DNA from: Chloroflexota bacterium
GTDB lineage: Bacteria; Chloroflexota; Anaerolineae; UBA4142
Reading direction: 5' to 3'
NCBI GenBank assembly: GCA_016865935.1
Contig: VGOB01000038.1
Coordinates: 1-32,174, forward strand
DNA length: 32,174 bases
The translations under genes were made by a program, and so were the position numbers. The first letter of the stretch is position 1. Every line of letters starts with the position of its first letter. Positions 8,269-16,269 of the stretch are shown piece by piece. The notes beneath the pieces are model-generated. The model was not told where the DNA came from and searched no databases. It was given only the letters and a program-made list of their open reading frames with translations.

Positions 8269-9552
8269 ATGTCAGAACGCACGCGCGATTTATTGGTGCG
8301 CGGCATTGCCGCCGCCAAAGCCAATTCTAAAGACGAGGCGCGTTTTTATTTGCGCTGGGTCTTGGACGCGCCGGACGCCGAAACGGATCACATCATCGAA
8401 GCGTGGCGCGCGCTGGCGCAAGTCAGCGATGATCCGAAAGAAAAACGCGAATGTCTGGAGCACGTTCTCGCGCGCACGCCCGCCGATCCGGAAGCGCGGC
8501 GCGAACTGGCGGTGCTCGATGGACATTTGCAATCCGCCGACATCGTCAATCCCGCGCGCTTGCCGGTTGCGGGGGCGCAACCCGTCGCGCCGACGCGGCG
8601 TTACGTCTGTACGCAATGCGGCGGCGCGATGGCATTCACGCCGGAGGGCAACGCGCTGACGTGCGAGTACTGCGGACAGCATCAGTGGCTGGGTGATCTG
8701 AACGGCGACGACGCGATCCTGGTGGAACAAAATCTGATCGCCGCGCTGGCAACAGCCAAGGGGCATAGCAAGCCCACTGCGACGCGCGCGATCCAATGTC
8801 AAGGGTGCGGCGCGTCGTTCGTTCTGGCGCCGCACACGCTCGCGGCGAATTGCGCGTACTGCGGCGCGGCGTACGTCGTCGAGCGGATCGAAACGCGCGA
8901 ACTGATCGAACCGGACGGCGTCGTGCCGTTCGCGCTCAATCGCGATCAGGCGCTCCGCGCGTTGCTCGGTTGGTTTCGCGCGGAAAAACTGAGTTTGCGC
9001 GGCAATCCGGTCCCGCCGCGCGGCGTGTATCTGCCGGTCTGGACGTTCGATCTGGCGGGCGAAATCGGGTGGACGTGTCTGCAAGAGGAAAACGAGGTGT
9101 GGCGTGCGGCGTCCGGCAGTCGCGTCGTCTACGAAAACGATCTGTGCGTCGCGGCGAGTCACTCGCTGAGCGCGCCGCTGCTCGCGGCGATCAACACCTT
9201 CCCGCTCGATGCGCTCGCGCCGTACGACGCGCGCTATTTGGTGGACTGGGCGGCGGAAACGTACACGATCGCGGTCAGCGACGCGTCGCTGGTGGCGCGC
9301 TGGCGCGTGTTCGAGCGCGAGAAAAAAGCGATTCGGAATACGATGCTGAGACGCTACAAAGATTTGCAAGTGAGCAGCGCGCGCTTGACGGTCGAATCGT
9401 ACAAATTGATCTTGGCGCCGGTCTGGATCGCGCATTATCGGATGCAGGGCAAGCAGTACGCGATCGTCATCAACGGGCGCACGGGGGAGGTGCGCGCGGA
9501 AAAGCGCGCGCGCGGCGTTCGGAAATTCCTGGGTTGGCTGGGCAACGCGTAA
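8269..9552 (+). CDS. Double zinc-ribbon protein with helical N-terminus, function unknown
   Basis: 427 aa, no recognised function. Residues 1-90 are helical and resemble TPR-like repeats (LARTPADPEARRELAVLDG). Two zinc ribbons follow: C114/C117 with C132/C135 and C177/C180 with C195/C198, both with the CxxCG...CxYCG pattern. The remaining half is an alpha/beta region rich in Trp and Tyr (RGVYLPVWTFDLAGEIGWTC, VSSARLTVESYKLILAPVWI). There is no signal peptide and no membrane segment. ATG 8269 follows CAGGAG. It ends two bases before hemW, so the two are probably co-translated. The ribbons suggest binding of nucleic acid or protein, but nothing shows which. Confidence 0.8.
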   Translation: MSERTRDLLVRGIAAAKANSKDEARFYLRWVLDAPDAETDHIIEAWRALAQVSDDPKEKRECLEHVLARTPADPEARRELAVLDGHLQSADIVNPARLPVAGAQPVAPTRRYVCTQCGGAMAFTPEGNALTCEYCGQHQWLGDLNGDDAILVEQNLIAALATAKGHSKPTATRAIQCQGCGASFVLAPHTLAANCAYCGAAYVVERIETRELIEPDGVVPFALNRDQALRALLGWFRAEKLSLRGNPVPPRGVYLPVWTFDLAGEIGWTCLQEENEVWRAASGSRVVYENDLCVAASHSLSAPLLAAINTFPLDALAPYDARYLVDWAAETYTIAVSDASLVARWRVFEREKKAIRNTMLRRYKDLQVSSARLTVESYKLILAPVWIAHYRMQGKQYAIVINGRTGEVRAEKRARGVRKFLGWLGNA

Positions 9553-9554
9553 CG

Positions 9555-10757
9555 ATGGATCGTCGCGCGATCGCGCTTTTCATTTTCGTTCCGTTCTGCA
9601 AAATCAAATGCACGTACTGCGATTTCAACGCGTACGCGCATTTGTCGCGTTGGATGGGATCGTATGCGGACGCGGTCGTCAAGGAAATTGACAATTGTCA
9701 ATTGTCAATTGTCAATTTTTTCGCGCGGAGTGTTTATTTCGGTGGCGGGACACCGTCGTTGATGCCGGTCGCGTCCATCGAAAAAATTTTGTCTGCCTTC
9801 CAACCTCTAATCTCCAATCCTCCCATCTCTCATCTCGAAATTACGCTCGAAGCGAATCCGGGCGATATTGACGAAGCGAAACTGCGCGCGCTACATTCAC
9901 TCGGCGTCAATCGGTTGAGCATCGGCGCGCAGGCGTTTGACGATGCCGCGCTGCGGCGCTTGAATCGCGGTCATACGGTCGCCGATACGTTGGCGACATT
10001 CGATCACGCGCGGCGCGCCGGATTCGACAACATCAGTCTCGATCTCATTTACGGCTTGCCGCTTCAAACATTGGACGATTGGCGCGCGTCGTTGGAACGC
10101 GCGTGCGCGCTCGCGCCCGAACATTTGTCGTTGTACGCGCTCAAGGTGGAGCCGGGCACCGGGCTGGCGCATCAAATCGCGCGCGGCAAGTATCCTGCGC
10201 CGGATGACGATCTGGCGGCGACGATGTACGAGACGGCGGAAGAAATGTTGGACGCGGCGGGGTACGCGCAGTACGAGATTTCGAATTGGGCTGTTGGCAG
10301 TCAGCGGTCAGCGGTCAGCGGTCAGCGATTAGATTCGCAATTCGCAATTCGCAATTTCCAATCTCAACACAACTTGACCTACTGGCGCAACGAGCCGTAC
10401 CTTGGTTTTGGCGCGGGCGCGCACTCGTCGTTGGGCGGTGAGCGTTTTTGGAATGTCGCGTCGCCGGTGGAGTACATTCAACGCGTCGCGCGTGGCGAGA
10501 GCGCGGTGGCGGGACGCGAAACGATCGCGCGCGAATTGGAAATGGCGGAGACGCTGATCCTGGGACTGCGCTTGAACGCCGGCGTTGCGTTTGCCGATTT
10601 TCGCGCGCGTTTTGGCGAGGACGCGCGCGCGCGCTATGCGCGACAGTTGGCGGAGGCGCGCGCGTTGGGCTTGATCGAATTATCGGATGAACGCGTGCGT
10701 CTGACGCGGCGCGGGCGGTTGCTCTCGAACGAGGTGTTTTGGCGGTTGTTGCCGTGA
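9555..10757 (+). CDS. hemW: HemW-type radical SAM heme chaperone
   Basis: 400 aa. The radical-SAM cluster motif is C20-x3-C24-x2-C27 in PFCKIKCTYCDF, followed by VYFGGGTPS, LEANPGD, GVNRLSIGAQAFDD, DLIYGLP and LSLYALKVEPGT, all typical of HemW (formerly called HemN-like). It probably transfers heme to target proteins rather than oxidising coproporphyrinogen. ATG 9555 comes two bases after the previous stop; the track's start at 8796 is a shadow reading. Three stretches encoded by short repeats break conserved blocks: near NCQLSIVNFF, near FQPLISNPPISH, and the long AVGSQRSAVSGQRLDSQFA region. The frame stays open throughout, so the gene looks functional with extra loops. Confidence 0.9.
   Translation: MDRRAIALFIFVPFCKIKCTYCDFNAYAHLSRWMGSYADAVVKEIDNCQLSIVNFFARSVYFGGGTPSLMPVASIEKILSAFQPLISNPPISHLEITLEANPGDIDEAKLRALHSLGVNRLSIGAQAFDDAALRRLNRGHTVADTLATFDHARRAGFDNISLDLIYGLPLQTLDDWRASLERACALAPEHLSLYALKVEPGTGLAHQIARGKYPAPDDDLAATMYETAEEMLDAAGYAQYEISNWAVGSQRSAVSGQRLDSQFAIRNFQSQHNLTYWRNEPYLGFGAGAHSSLGGERFWNVASPVEYIQRVARGESAVAGRETIARELEMAETLILGLRLNAGVAFADFRARFGEDARARYARQLAEARALGLIELSDERVRLTRRGRLLSNEVFWRLLP
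9687..9717 (+). repeat. Heptamer repeat ATTGTCA inside hemW
   Basis: ATTGACA then ATTGTCA three times plus ATT, in seven-base phase. Translated in frame ahead of the VYFGGGTPS motif. Confidence 0.9.
9801..9835 (+). repeat. Degenerate heptamer repeat inside hemW
   Basis: Units CAACCTC, TAATCTC, CAATCCT, CCCATCT, CTCATCT keep seven-base phase. It resembles the complement of the tract at 24784-24811. Confidence 0.7.
10298..10367 (+). repeat. Ten-unit heptamer tract with word switching inside hemW
   Basis: CAGTCAG, CGGTCAG (x3), CGATTAG, ATTCGCA (x3), ATTTCCA, ATCTCAA run without a phase break for 70 bases. The word changes but the period does not. It is translated between EISNW and the NLTYWRNEPYLG motif. 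Confidence 0.93.
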
Positions 10758-10761
10758 GAAC

Positions 10762-10839
10762 GCCCCGAATGAATTCGGGGGCTAGGAAAAATAAGCCCGA
10801 TGAATCGGGCTGCTATGCGCGCTATCGGCTTGAGCCGAT
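10762..10839. terminator. Three hairpins after hemW
   Basis: GCCCCGAATGAATTCGGGGGC at 10762-10782, AGCCCGATGAATCGGGCT at 10794-10811 and ATCGGCTTGAGCCGAT at 10824-10839. They may end the hemW transcript and look like dispersed repetitive elements of related design. With the promoter that follows they explain the 270-bp non-coding stretch to 11030, in which I support no gene. Confidence 0.6.
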
Positions 10840-10876
10840 TGCCATCAAGCCGCTGAATCTTGTTCGGCGGTGATGC

Positions 10877-10905
10877 TTGACGCCAGCGCGAATTTGGGTT
10901 ATTGT
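10877..10905 (+). promoter_or_regulatory. Promoter of the restriction-modification cassette
   Basis: TTGACG (10877-10882), a 17-base spacer and TATTGT (10900-10905). The start would be near 10912, giving a leader of about 119 nt before the 80-aa gene. Confidence 0.5.
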
Positions 10906-11030
10906 GGAATTGTGCGGAAAGGCGGATGGTGCAATCTATTTTGGTGATACCAGAAAGATCTTCTTTGATTCCCAGGTCGAGATCGTTGAATTCAGGTGGA
11001 AGGAAATCGAAACGGGAGGCGGGCGTTCCA

Positions 11031-11273
11031 ATGGCAACCTATCGCGTGGTTTTGCGAATTGATGTGGATGCGGACGACATTATCAAGAGTCGCGGCAAAG
11101 AAACGCTCGCGGAACTGAAAAGGGACGGGGGCGATTATTTGTTCGCGCATGTCGAAAACGAGATGGGATGGTTGGAGCAGTCTTTCAGCAACGTGGAAAT
11201 CGAATCAATTACGCGGCTGCAGGAAAGCAAGTCGGCGTCAAAAAGCGAATCGGTACGAAAGTCGAAGAAATGA
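11031..11273 (+). CDS. 80-aa protein coupled to the DNA methyltransferase
   Basis: Begins MATYRVVLRIDVDADD and ends in a Lys/Ser-rich tail (SKSASKSESVRKSKK). The family is not recognised and no helix-turn-helix is evident. ATG 11031 follows GGGAGGCGGG; the track's earlier start lacks a ribosome site. The stop codon overlaps the methyltransferase start as ATGA, which implies translational coupling. Position and coupling would suit an accessory or control protein of the restriction system, but that is inference from context only. Confidence 0.6.
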   Translation: MATYRVVLRIDVDADDIIKSRGKETLAELKRDGGDYLFAHVENEMGWLEQSFSNVEIESITRLQESKSASKSESVRKSKK

Positions 11274-12241
11274 GCAAAGTAAAAATCATCCGCAAAAACA
11301 CTGGGCGAAAACCGAACAAACCGAATCATCCGCGAGCGCGAAAAACGCGCGAGTCGCAGGTTGTCTATGCAACAAGCACATCGCGCAAGAATTATTCAGA
11401 GTGTGCGCTTGGGTCGGGTAGATTCATTCGAGGAGATTGTTTGGATGTGCTGAACGCTCTCCCCGCCGATGAGTTCGTTCTGGCGTTTACGTCGCCGCCT
11501 TATCACAACGCGATCAATTATTCGCAGCACGTTGACAAAATCAAGGGACGTGTGGACCATTGGAAGCGCGAGAACGTCTCGTACGATGAGTACAGGCAGT
11601 TCCTGACGGATCGTTTCGCGGCATTGATGCGCGTGGTCAAGCCAGGTGGTTACAACGTCGTGAATATTTCGCCCGTTGGATGGAATGGTGAACGAATGGC
11701 TTTGCCATTTCACTTTGTGAGTTGGATGGAGCAAATCGGCTGGAAATTCAAAGAGGACATCGTTTGGGAAAAAACGATTGCGCGGGATCGGAGATCGGGC
11801 GTTCTTTTGCAGCACCCATATCCAGGATACTATTATCCCAGCCTCGTCTCGGAATATGTTTTCGTCTTCCAAAAGCCAGCCGCAAAAAAAGACCGCGAGA
11901 ACATCTACTGGAATCGCACGGCTGAAGAAAAAGAACGGAACAAACTTGACTTGAGTAATTTCCAGGGTGAGATGAGCAAGAATGTGTGGAAGATTCGTCC
12001 GCTTTCTCCGCAGGAAAATCTACATCCCGCGCCGTTTCCGCTCGAGTTGGCGGAGCGCGTAGTTTCGCTATACTCGTATCAAGGCGACGCGGTCATTGAT
12101 ATTTTTGCGGGGAGTGGTCAAACGGGATTGGCGTGTGAAAAACTTGGACGGCGTCACGTCGGCATTGAGATTCTGAAAGAGTACGTGGATTACGCGGTGA
12201 AGCGGATTCAAGCCCACATCGCACAGACCAAAATGTTTTGA
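11270..12241 (+). CDS. Beta-class site-specific DNA methyltransferase (SPPY type)
   Basis: 323 aa, S-adenosylmethionine-dependent amino-methyltransferase. Catalytic motif IV TSPPYHNA (SPPY at 75-78) comes first and the AdoMet motif DIFAGSGQTGL (FAGSG at 279-283) comes near the C-terminus, the order of the beta class. SPPY is typical of N4-cytosine enzymes, though some modify adenine. VVKPGGYNVVNISP and GRRHVGIEI are further family blocks. The start is ATG 11270, overlapping the previous stop. A basic N-terminus (about 1-30) precedes the core. Base composition is less GC-rich than the neighbours and the gene ends nine bases before a large partner gene, so a transferred restriction-modification unit is likely. 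The recognition sequence cannot be read from the protein. Confidence 0.88.
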   Translation: MSKVKIIRKNTGRKPNKPNHPRARKTRESQVVYATSTSRKNYSECALGSGRFIRGDCLDVLNALPADEFVLAFTSPPYHNAINYSQHVDKIKGRVDHWKRENVSYDEYRQFLTDRFAALMRVVKPGGYNVVNISPVGWNGERMALPFHFVSWMEQIGWKFKEDIVWEKTIARDRRSGVLLQHPYPGYYYPSLVSEYVFVFQKPAAKKDRENIYWNRTAEEKERNKLDLSNFQGEMSKNVWKIRPLSPQENLHPAPFPLELAERVVSLYSYQGDAVIDIFAGSGQTGLACEKLGRRHVGIEILKEYVDYAVKRIQAHIAQTKMF

Positions 12242-12250
12242 GGCGACACA

Positions 12251-13387
12251 ATGAACATTGAAGCAGAAATCGAAAAGATTTCCTATCATCCGCAAATGTG
12301 TGATCCGCTTCCTGTTTTTCGGATTGACGATTTCAAATCGGGGCAAGCATTTAGGCGCGGGCGATTCCTCTTGGAGTACGATGAACAAGAGTCTTTTGCA
12401 ATCAGCTACTGGACAAGCCCTAAACGGACGCGGACGTATCCGTACGGGCGCGTCTATGACACATTGAACGTTGACAATCGCATCACGATTATCCCATTCG
12501 TCAAAGACGAAGGCATTGACGGTGACCGGGACTTTCTGCAATGGGATACAGTTTCGCTGATGAGTTTGCTCAAAGTCTATGTCATTCCCGCTTTCTACAA
12601 GACTGCCAAGAAATCTTCACGCAATCCGAACAAAATCACCACCCAGGAATTCGACTATGATTATTTGCTTGACCGTTTGAATATGTTTGCGGATTTCAAT
12701 CAATCGGATGCTGTTCATTGGAATTTGAAAGAGATACAAGAACAGATTGTGCACGTTGCAGAATTGGCAAAACGGCACTATCTGGGAATCTCCAGACGAA
12801 CAGGTGTTGAACTTCACTCACCCGATGGACTTGACGAACGCATTCAAAGAATGGGAGAAGACATCGCGAGTTACCGCGCTTATTCCCGAACGCAGGCGCA
12901 ATCTGCTCGCGAACGCGAACGAGTGACGCGGCATGAGCAAGAACGCGTCAGCGGAGATAAGAGCATTATCACGATCAAAAATTTCATCGGCGGATACTAC
13001 TACTGGACGGTGGACGAGGCATCAATCATCAGAGACAAATTGCTTTTGGTTGAGAAAAAACATAGCCGCAAATCGCGTTTGCCGCACATGGGCGACATCA
13101 AGGACGCGTTTTTGAAAATGGTCTTGTTTACAAACCTATCTCGGGTCATGGCGGATGGAAACCACTACACTCCATTTCCAGTGATCGGTTTGACCTCTGA
13201 TTCGCTCCAAGGTTTCTGTCACAGCGCGATGGATGATTCACAGATTGAAAAATTCTTCAAGCGGAATGCGTTCAGTGACCGCGCACGCACTTTGGTTGGA
13301 AGGATTTTTCAAGAGGGTCGTACTAATCATTTCTTTGTCTCCATCTCATCACCCGAAGTTGACGTGCGGCGAGTCCTTGACGCGTGA
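12251..13387 (+). CDS. Probable type II restriction endonuclease partnering the methyltransferase
   Basis: 378 aa. I do not recognise a named family with certainty. The first third has SFAISYWTSPKRTRTYPYG, RITIIPFVKDEGIDGDRDFL and VYVIPAFYKTAKK; an acidic cluster followed by a strand ending in a lysine could be a PD-(D/E)xK-like core, which is tentative. The middle (about 205-245) is highly charged (YSRTQAQSARERERVTRHE) and probably coiled coil. The C-terminus has a Trp/Tyr-rich region (GGYYYWTVDEA). It lies nine bases after the methyltransferase with its own GAGGCGA ribosome site and shares its lower GC content. The nuclease role rests mostly on position; a phage-defence effector of another type is possible. 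Confidence 0.6.
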   Translation: MNIEAEIEKISYHPQMCDPLPVFRIDDFKSGQAFRRGRFLLEYDEQESFAISYWTSPKRTRTYPYGRVYDTLNVDNRITIIPFVKDEGIDGDRDFLQWDTVSLMSLLKVYVIPAFYKTAKKSSRNPNKITTQEFDYDYLLDRLNMFADFNQSDAVHWNLKEIQEQIVHVAELAKRHYLGISRRTGVELHSPDGLDERIQRMGEDIASYRAYSRTQAQSARERERVTRHEQERVSGDKSIITIKNFIGGYYYWTVDEASIIRDKLLLVEKKHSRKSRLPHMGDIKDAFLKMVLFTNLSRVMADGNHYTPFPVIGLTSDSLQGFCHSAMDDSQIEKFFKRNAFSDRARTLVGRIFQEGRTNHFFVSISSPEVDVRRVLDA

Positions 13388-13397
13388 ACCCAACACG

Positions 13398-13985
13398 ATG
13401 AACATTACTCCCCTCACCCTTCCCGGCATCCACGTCCGCCTCGAACCGCTCGCGCTGAAACACACGGACGATTTGTTTGCGGCGGCGCAGTTCCCAGAAA
13501 TCTGGGAATATTTTCTGATGCCGCCGCTGACAACGCGCGAACAGATGTGCGCGTGGATCGAAACGACGCAATCGCAAATCGAAGCGGGGACGCAGATCTG
13601 GTTTGCCATCGTCCGGTGCAGCGACAATCGCGCAGTGGGCGTGACGAGTTATATGAACATCGCGCGCCAAGATCGCGGTTTGGAAATCGGCGGAACGTGG
13701 CTGACGCCCGACGCGCAGCGCACGCCGATCAACACCGAGTGCAAGTACCTGCTCTTGCGTCACGCGTTCGAAACGCTTGGTTGCGTGCGCGTGCAGCTCA
13801 AGACCGACGAACGAAATATTCGCTCGCGCCGCGCGATTGAACGGCTGGGTGCGGTTCAAGAAGGCATCCTGCGAAAATATCAAATTCGCTATGATGGTTA
13901 TCAACGCAACACGGTGATGTACAGCATTGTGGATACGGAATGGCAAGCGGTGAAAGCGCGGCTGGAAGAGTTTCTAAAATCTTGA
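13398..13985 (+). CDS. GNAT-family N-acetyltransferase (RimJ/RimL-like)
   Basis: 195 aa. HVRLEPLALKHTDDL at the start, GGTWLTPDAQRTPINTECK in the acetyl-CoA-binding region, and VRVQLKTDERNIRSRRAIERLGAVQEG are typical of the RimJ/RimL branch, which acetylates protein N-termini or small amines. The start is ATG 13398, ten bases after the preceding stop; the track's earlier start lies in the endonuclease gene. The substrate is unknown. GC content returns to the chromosomal level here, so it is probably not part of the restriction cassette. Confidence 0.85.
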   Translation: MNITPLTLPGIHVRLEPLALKHTDDLFAAAQFPEIWEYFLMPPLTTREQMCAWIETTQSQIEAGTQIWFAIVRCSDNRAVGVTSYMNIARQDRGLEIGGTWLTPDAQRTPINTECKYLLLRHAFETLGCVRVQLKTDERNIRSRRAIERLGAVQEGILRKYQIRYDGYQRNTVMYSIVDTEWQAVKARLEEFLKS

Positions 13986-14046
13986 CGGAAGACGGATGAC
14001 CGAGGACGGAACAAGTTGTTCGTCATCCGTCGTCGGTCTTCGGTCA
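13984..14046 (+). repeat. Self-complementary heptamer tract before accC
   Basis: Nine phased units: GACGGAA, GACGGAT, GACCGAG, GACGGAA, CAAGTTG, TTCGTCA, TCCGTCG, TCGGTCT, TCGGTCA. The last four are near-complements of the first four, so the transcript folds around CAAGTTG. It fills the gap between the acetyltransferase stop and the ribosome site of the next gene. Confidence 0.9.
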
Positions 14047-14056
14047 GGGGTTGAAA

Positions 14057-15553
14057 ATGTTCAAAAAAGTTCTCGTCGCGAATCGGGGAGAAATTGCGGT
14101 GCGCGTGCTGCGCGCGTGCCGCGAGCTGGGTCTGCGAACTGTCGCGGTGTACTCCGAAGTGGATCGCAACGCGCTGCACGTGCGCTACGCCGACGAAGCG
14201 TACTGCATCGGTCCGGCGTCCGCGCGCGAATCGTATCTGCGGATTGATCGCGTCATTGACGTCGCGATTCGCGCGAAGGCGGAAGCGATTCATCCTGGCT
14301 ACGGCTTTCTCGCGGAGAACGACGATTTTGCGCGCGCGTGCGTTGAGGCGGGTATCGTCTTCATCGGTCCTCCGCCTGCGGCGATGCAAGCGATGGGCGA
14401 CAAGATTCAGGCGCGGCGCACCGTCTCGAAGCAGGGTGTGCCCGTCGTTCCGGGGACGTACGATCCATTGCGCGACGACGAAATGATCGCGGCGGCAACT
14501 CAGGTCGGCTTTCCGTTGTTCGTCAAAGCGTCGGCGGGCGGCGGCGGCAAAGGGATGCGGCGCGTCGAAAAAATCGAAGAGTTGGCGAACGCGATCACGC
14601 GCGCGCGCAGCGAAGCCGAGTCGGCGTTCGGCGATGGCACGGTGTACCTGGAACGCATCGTCAAGCCCGCGCGCCATATCGAGTTTCAGATTCTCGCGGA
14701 CGCGCGCGGCAACGTCATTCATCTCGGCGAGCGCGAATGTTCGATTCAGCGGCGGCATCAAAAAATGGTCGAAGAATCGCCGTCCATCGCGCTCGACGAA
14801 AAATTGCGCGAGCAGATGGGCAAGGCAGCGGTCGCAGCGGCAAGGTCGGCGGGGTACGTCAACGCGGGAACGATTGAATTTCTGCTCGACAAGGATCGCA
14901 ATTTCTATTTTCTCGAAATGAACACGCGCTTGCAGGTCGAGCATCCCGTGACGGAACTTGTAACGGGCATTGACATTGTGAAAGAACAACTGCGGATCGC
15001 GTCGGGTCGTCCGCTGAGCCATCAACAAAAAGATGTGCAGCAGCGCGGTTGGTCAATCGAATGTCGCATCACCGCCGAAGATGCGTACAACGGCTTTCTG
15101 CCTTCGACGGGAAAAATCATCAGTCTGCACGAACCGACGGGACCTGGGGTGCGACTCGAAAGCGCGTTGTTCGAAGGATTCGAGGTGTCGTTGTATTACG
15201 ATCCGCTCATCGCGAAATTGTGCGTGTGGGGACAAGATCGCGCGACCGCGATTATGCGGATGAAGCGCGCGCTCGGCGAGTACAAAATCCTGGGTGTGTC
15301 CACCTCCATTCCATTTCATCAAAAACTTTTCCAAAGCACGAGTTTCATCGGCGGCACGATTGACACCAGTTTTCTCGACGAACGCTTTTCGATGGAGCAG
15401 GGCGGCTCGGATGAGCGCGAGCGCGTTGCCGCGATCATCGCCGCGCTGCTCACACACGATCGGCGCCAGCACGCGCTCAACATTCCACCGCCGACTTCAA
15501 GTACGCGCGGCGGATGGAAGCGGTTTGGAAATTGGGAGGGATTAGTTCGATAG
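14057..15553 (+). CDS. accC: Biotin carboxylase subunit of an acyl-CoA carboxylase
   Basis: 498 aa. It carboxylates biotin on the carrier protein using ATP and bicarbonate. MFKKVLVANRGEIAVRVLRA opens the biotin-carboxylase domain. The ATP-grasp glycine loop KASAGGGGKGMR, the block QRRHQKMVEESPS and the catalytic region EMNTRLQVEHPVTE are intact. The start is ATG 14057, not the TTG at 14051. With the carrier gene next door and the mutase/epimerase genes beyond, propionyl-CoA is the likeliest acceptor, but acetyl-CoA is not excluded. The carboxyltransferase subunit is not in the window. Confidence 0.92.
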   Translation: MFKKVLVANRGEIAVRVLRACRELGLRTVAVYSEVDRNALHVRYADEAYCIGPASARESYLRIDRVIDVAIRAKAEAIHPGYGFLAENDDFARACVEAGIVFIGPPPAAMQAMGDKIQARRTVSKQGVPVVPGTYDPLRDDEMIAAATQVGFPLFVKASAGGGGKGMRRVEKIEELANAITRARSEAESAFGDGTVYLERIVKPARHIEFQILADARGNVIHLGERECSIQRRHQKMVEESPSIALDEKLREQMGKAAVAAARSAGYVNAGTIEFLLDKDRNFYFLEMNTRLQVEHPVTELVTGIDIVKEQLRIASGRPLSHQQKDVQQRGWSIECRITAEDAYNGFLPSTGKIISLHEPTGPGVRLESALFEGFEVSLYYDPLIAKLCVWGQDRATAIMRMKRALGEYKILGVSTSIPFHQKLFQSTSFIGGTIDTSFLDERFSMEQGGSDERERVAAIIAALLTHDRRQHALNIPPPTSSTRGGWKRFGNWEGLVR

Positions 15554-15714
15554 TACATAGTTGGGTAGTTGCGTAGTTGAATAGTTGGCTAGTTGCATAG
15601 TTGGATAGTTCGTCGTTATCTAGGAACCGACTATTGGACTATCCAACTATCGAACTAGCCAACTATCAAACTACCAAACCACTAAACTAACAAACTATCG
15701 AACTATCAAACTAT
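15543..15714. repeat. Octamer repeat tract forming a long hairpin
   Basis: Left part is a run of eight-base units built on TAGTTGNN; right part is a run on ACTATCNA, its complement. The two halves meet near TCGTCGTTATCTAGG. Period is strictly eight on each side. It fills the whole gap between the carboxylase and carrier genes (162 bases), overlaps the carboxylase stop codon, and could slow or stop transcription between them. Confidence 0.9.
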
Positions 15715-15715
15715 T

Positions 15716-16213
15716 ATGAAATACACTGCGCTCATCAACGACAAAACGTACGAAATCGAAATCGGCGCGAACAATACGGTGGTGGTAAATGGCGAGCCCC
15801 ACAACATAGATTTTCGCACGATTGACGGCGGCGCGCTGTACTCGTTATTGCTCGACAACGCGTCCTGGGAAGCGCTCGTCGATCGGAACGGCGACGAGTA
15901 TCGCGTGTTGATCGGCGGCGAACTGAATGTCGTCGTCGTGCAGGACGAGCGCACGCGCAAAATGGCGAAGGCGGAAGGCACACAAGCCGCGCCGACGGGC
16001 GAAGCGATCATCAAAGCGCCGATGCCAGGTCTCGTGCGCGGCGTAAACGTGAACGTCGGCGACAATGTCGCGGCGAAGCAGGGTGTCGTGATCCTGGAAG
16101 CGATGAAGATGCAAAACGAATTGCGGACGCCGCGCGCGGGCGTCGTCAAGGAAGTGCGCGTGAAAGCGGGCGACAAGGTGGAGCAAGGGCAGGTGCTGGT
16201 CGTCGTCAAATAG
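15716..16213 (+). CDS. Biotin carboxyl carrier protein of the acyl-CoA carboxylase
   Basis: 165 aa. The C-terminal biotinyl domain (about 95-165) has ILEAMKMQNE with the biotin-accepting lysine K131. IKAPMPGLVRGVNVNVGD and VRVKAGDKVEQGQVLVVV complete the lipoyl/biotinyl fold. The N-terminal 90 residues match the extra beta domain that precedes the carrier in propionyl/acetyl-CoA carboxylases. ATG 15716 directly follows the octamer tract and has no clear Shine-Dalgarno, so expression may depend on the hairpin's structure. Confidence 0.9.
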   Translation: MKYTALINDKTYEIEIGANNTVVVNGEPHNIDFRTIDGGALYSLLLDNASWEALVDRNGDEYRVLIGGELNVVVVQDERTRKMAKAEGTQAAPTGEAIIKAPMPGLVRGVNVNVGDNVAAKQGVVILEAMKMQNELRTPRAGVVKEVRVKAGDKVEQGQVLVVVK

Positions 16214-16269
16214 GCGCGTGGTCGCGTAGTCGGCGTTCGCTGAAACGCCGAATCGCGCGGGAGGATGAG

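Noticed and set aside
8796-9554. Long N-terminal extension of hemW in the track
   Set aside because: It is a shadow of the zinc-ribbon gene; HemW begins at ATG 9555.
10877-11062. 61-aa ORF upstream of the 80-aa gene
   Set aside because: It begins at the -35 box of the predicted promoter, has no ribosome site and overlaps the 80-aa gene in another frame; not supported as a gene.
15543-15714. Possible CRISPR array
   Set aside because: Units are eight bases and contiguous with no spacers, and no cas gene is nearby.
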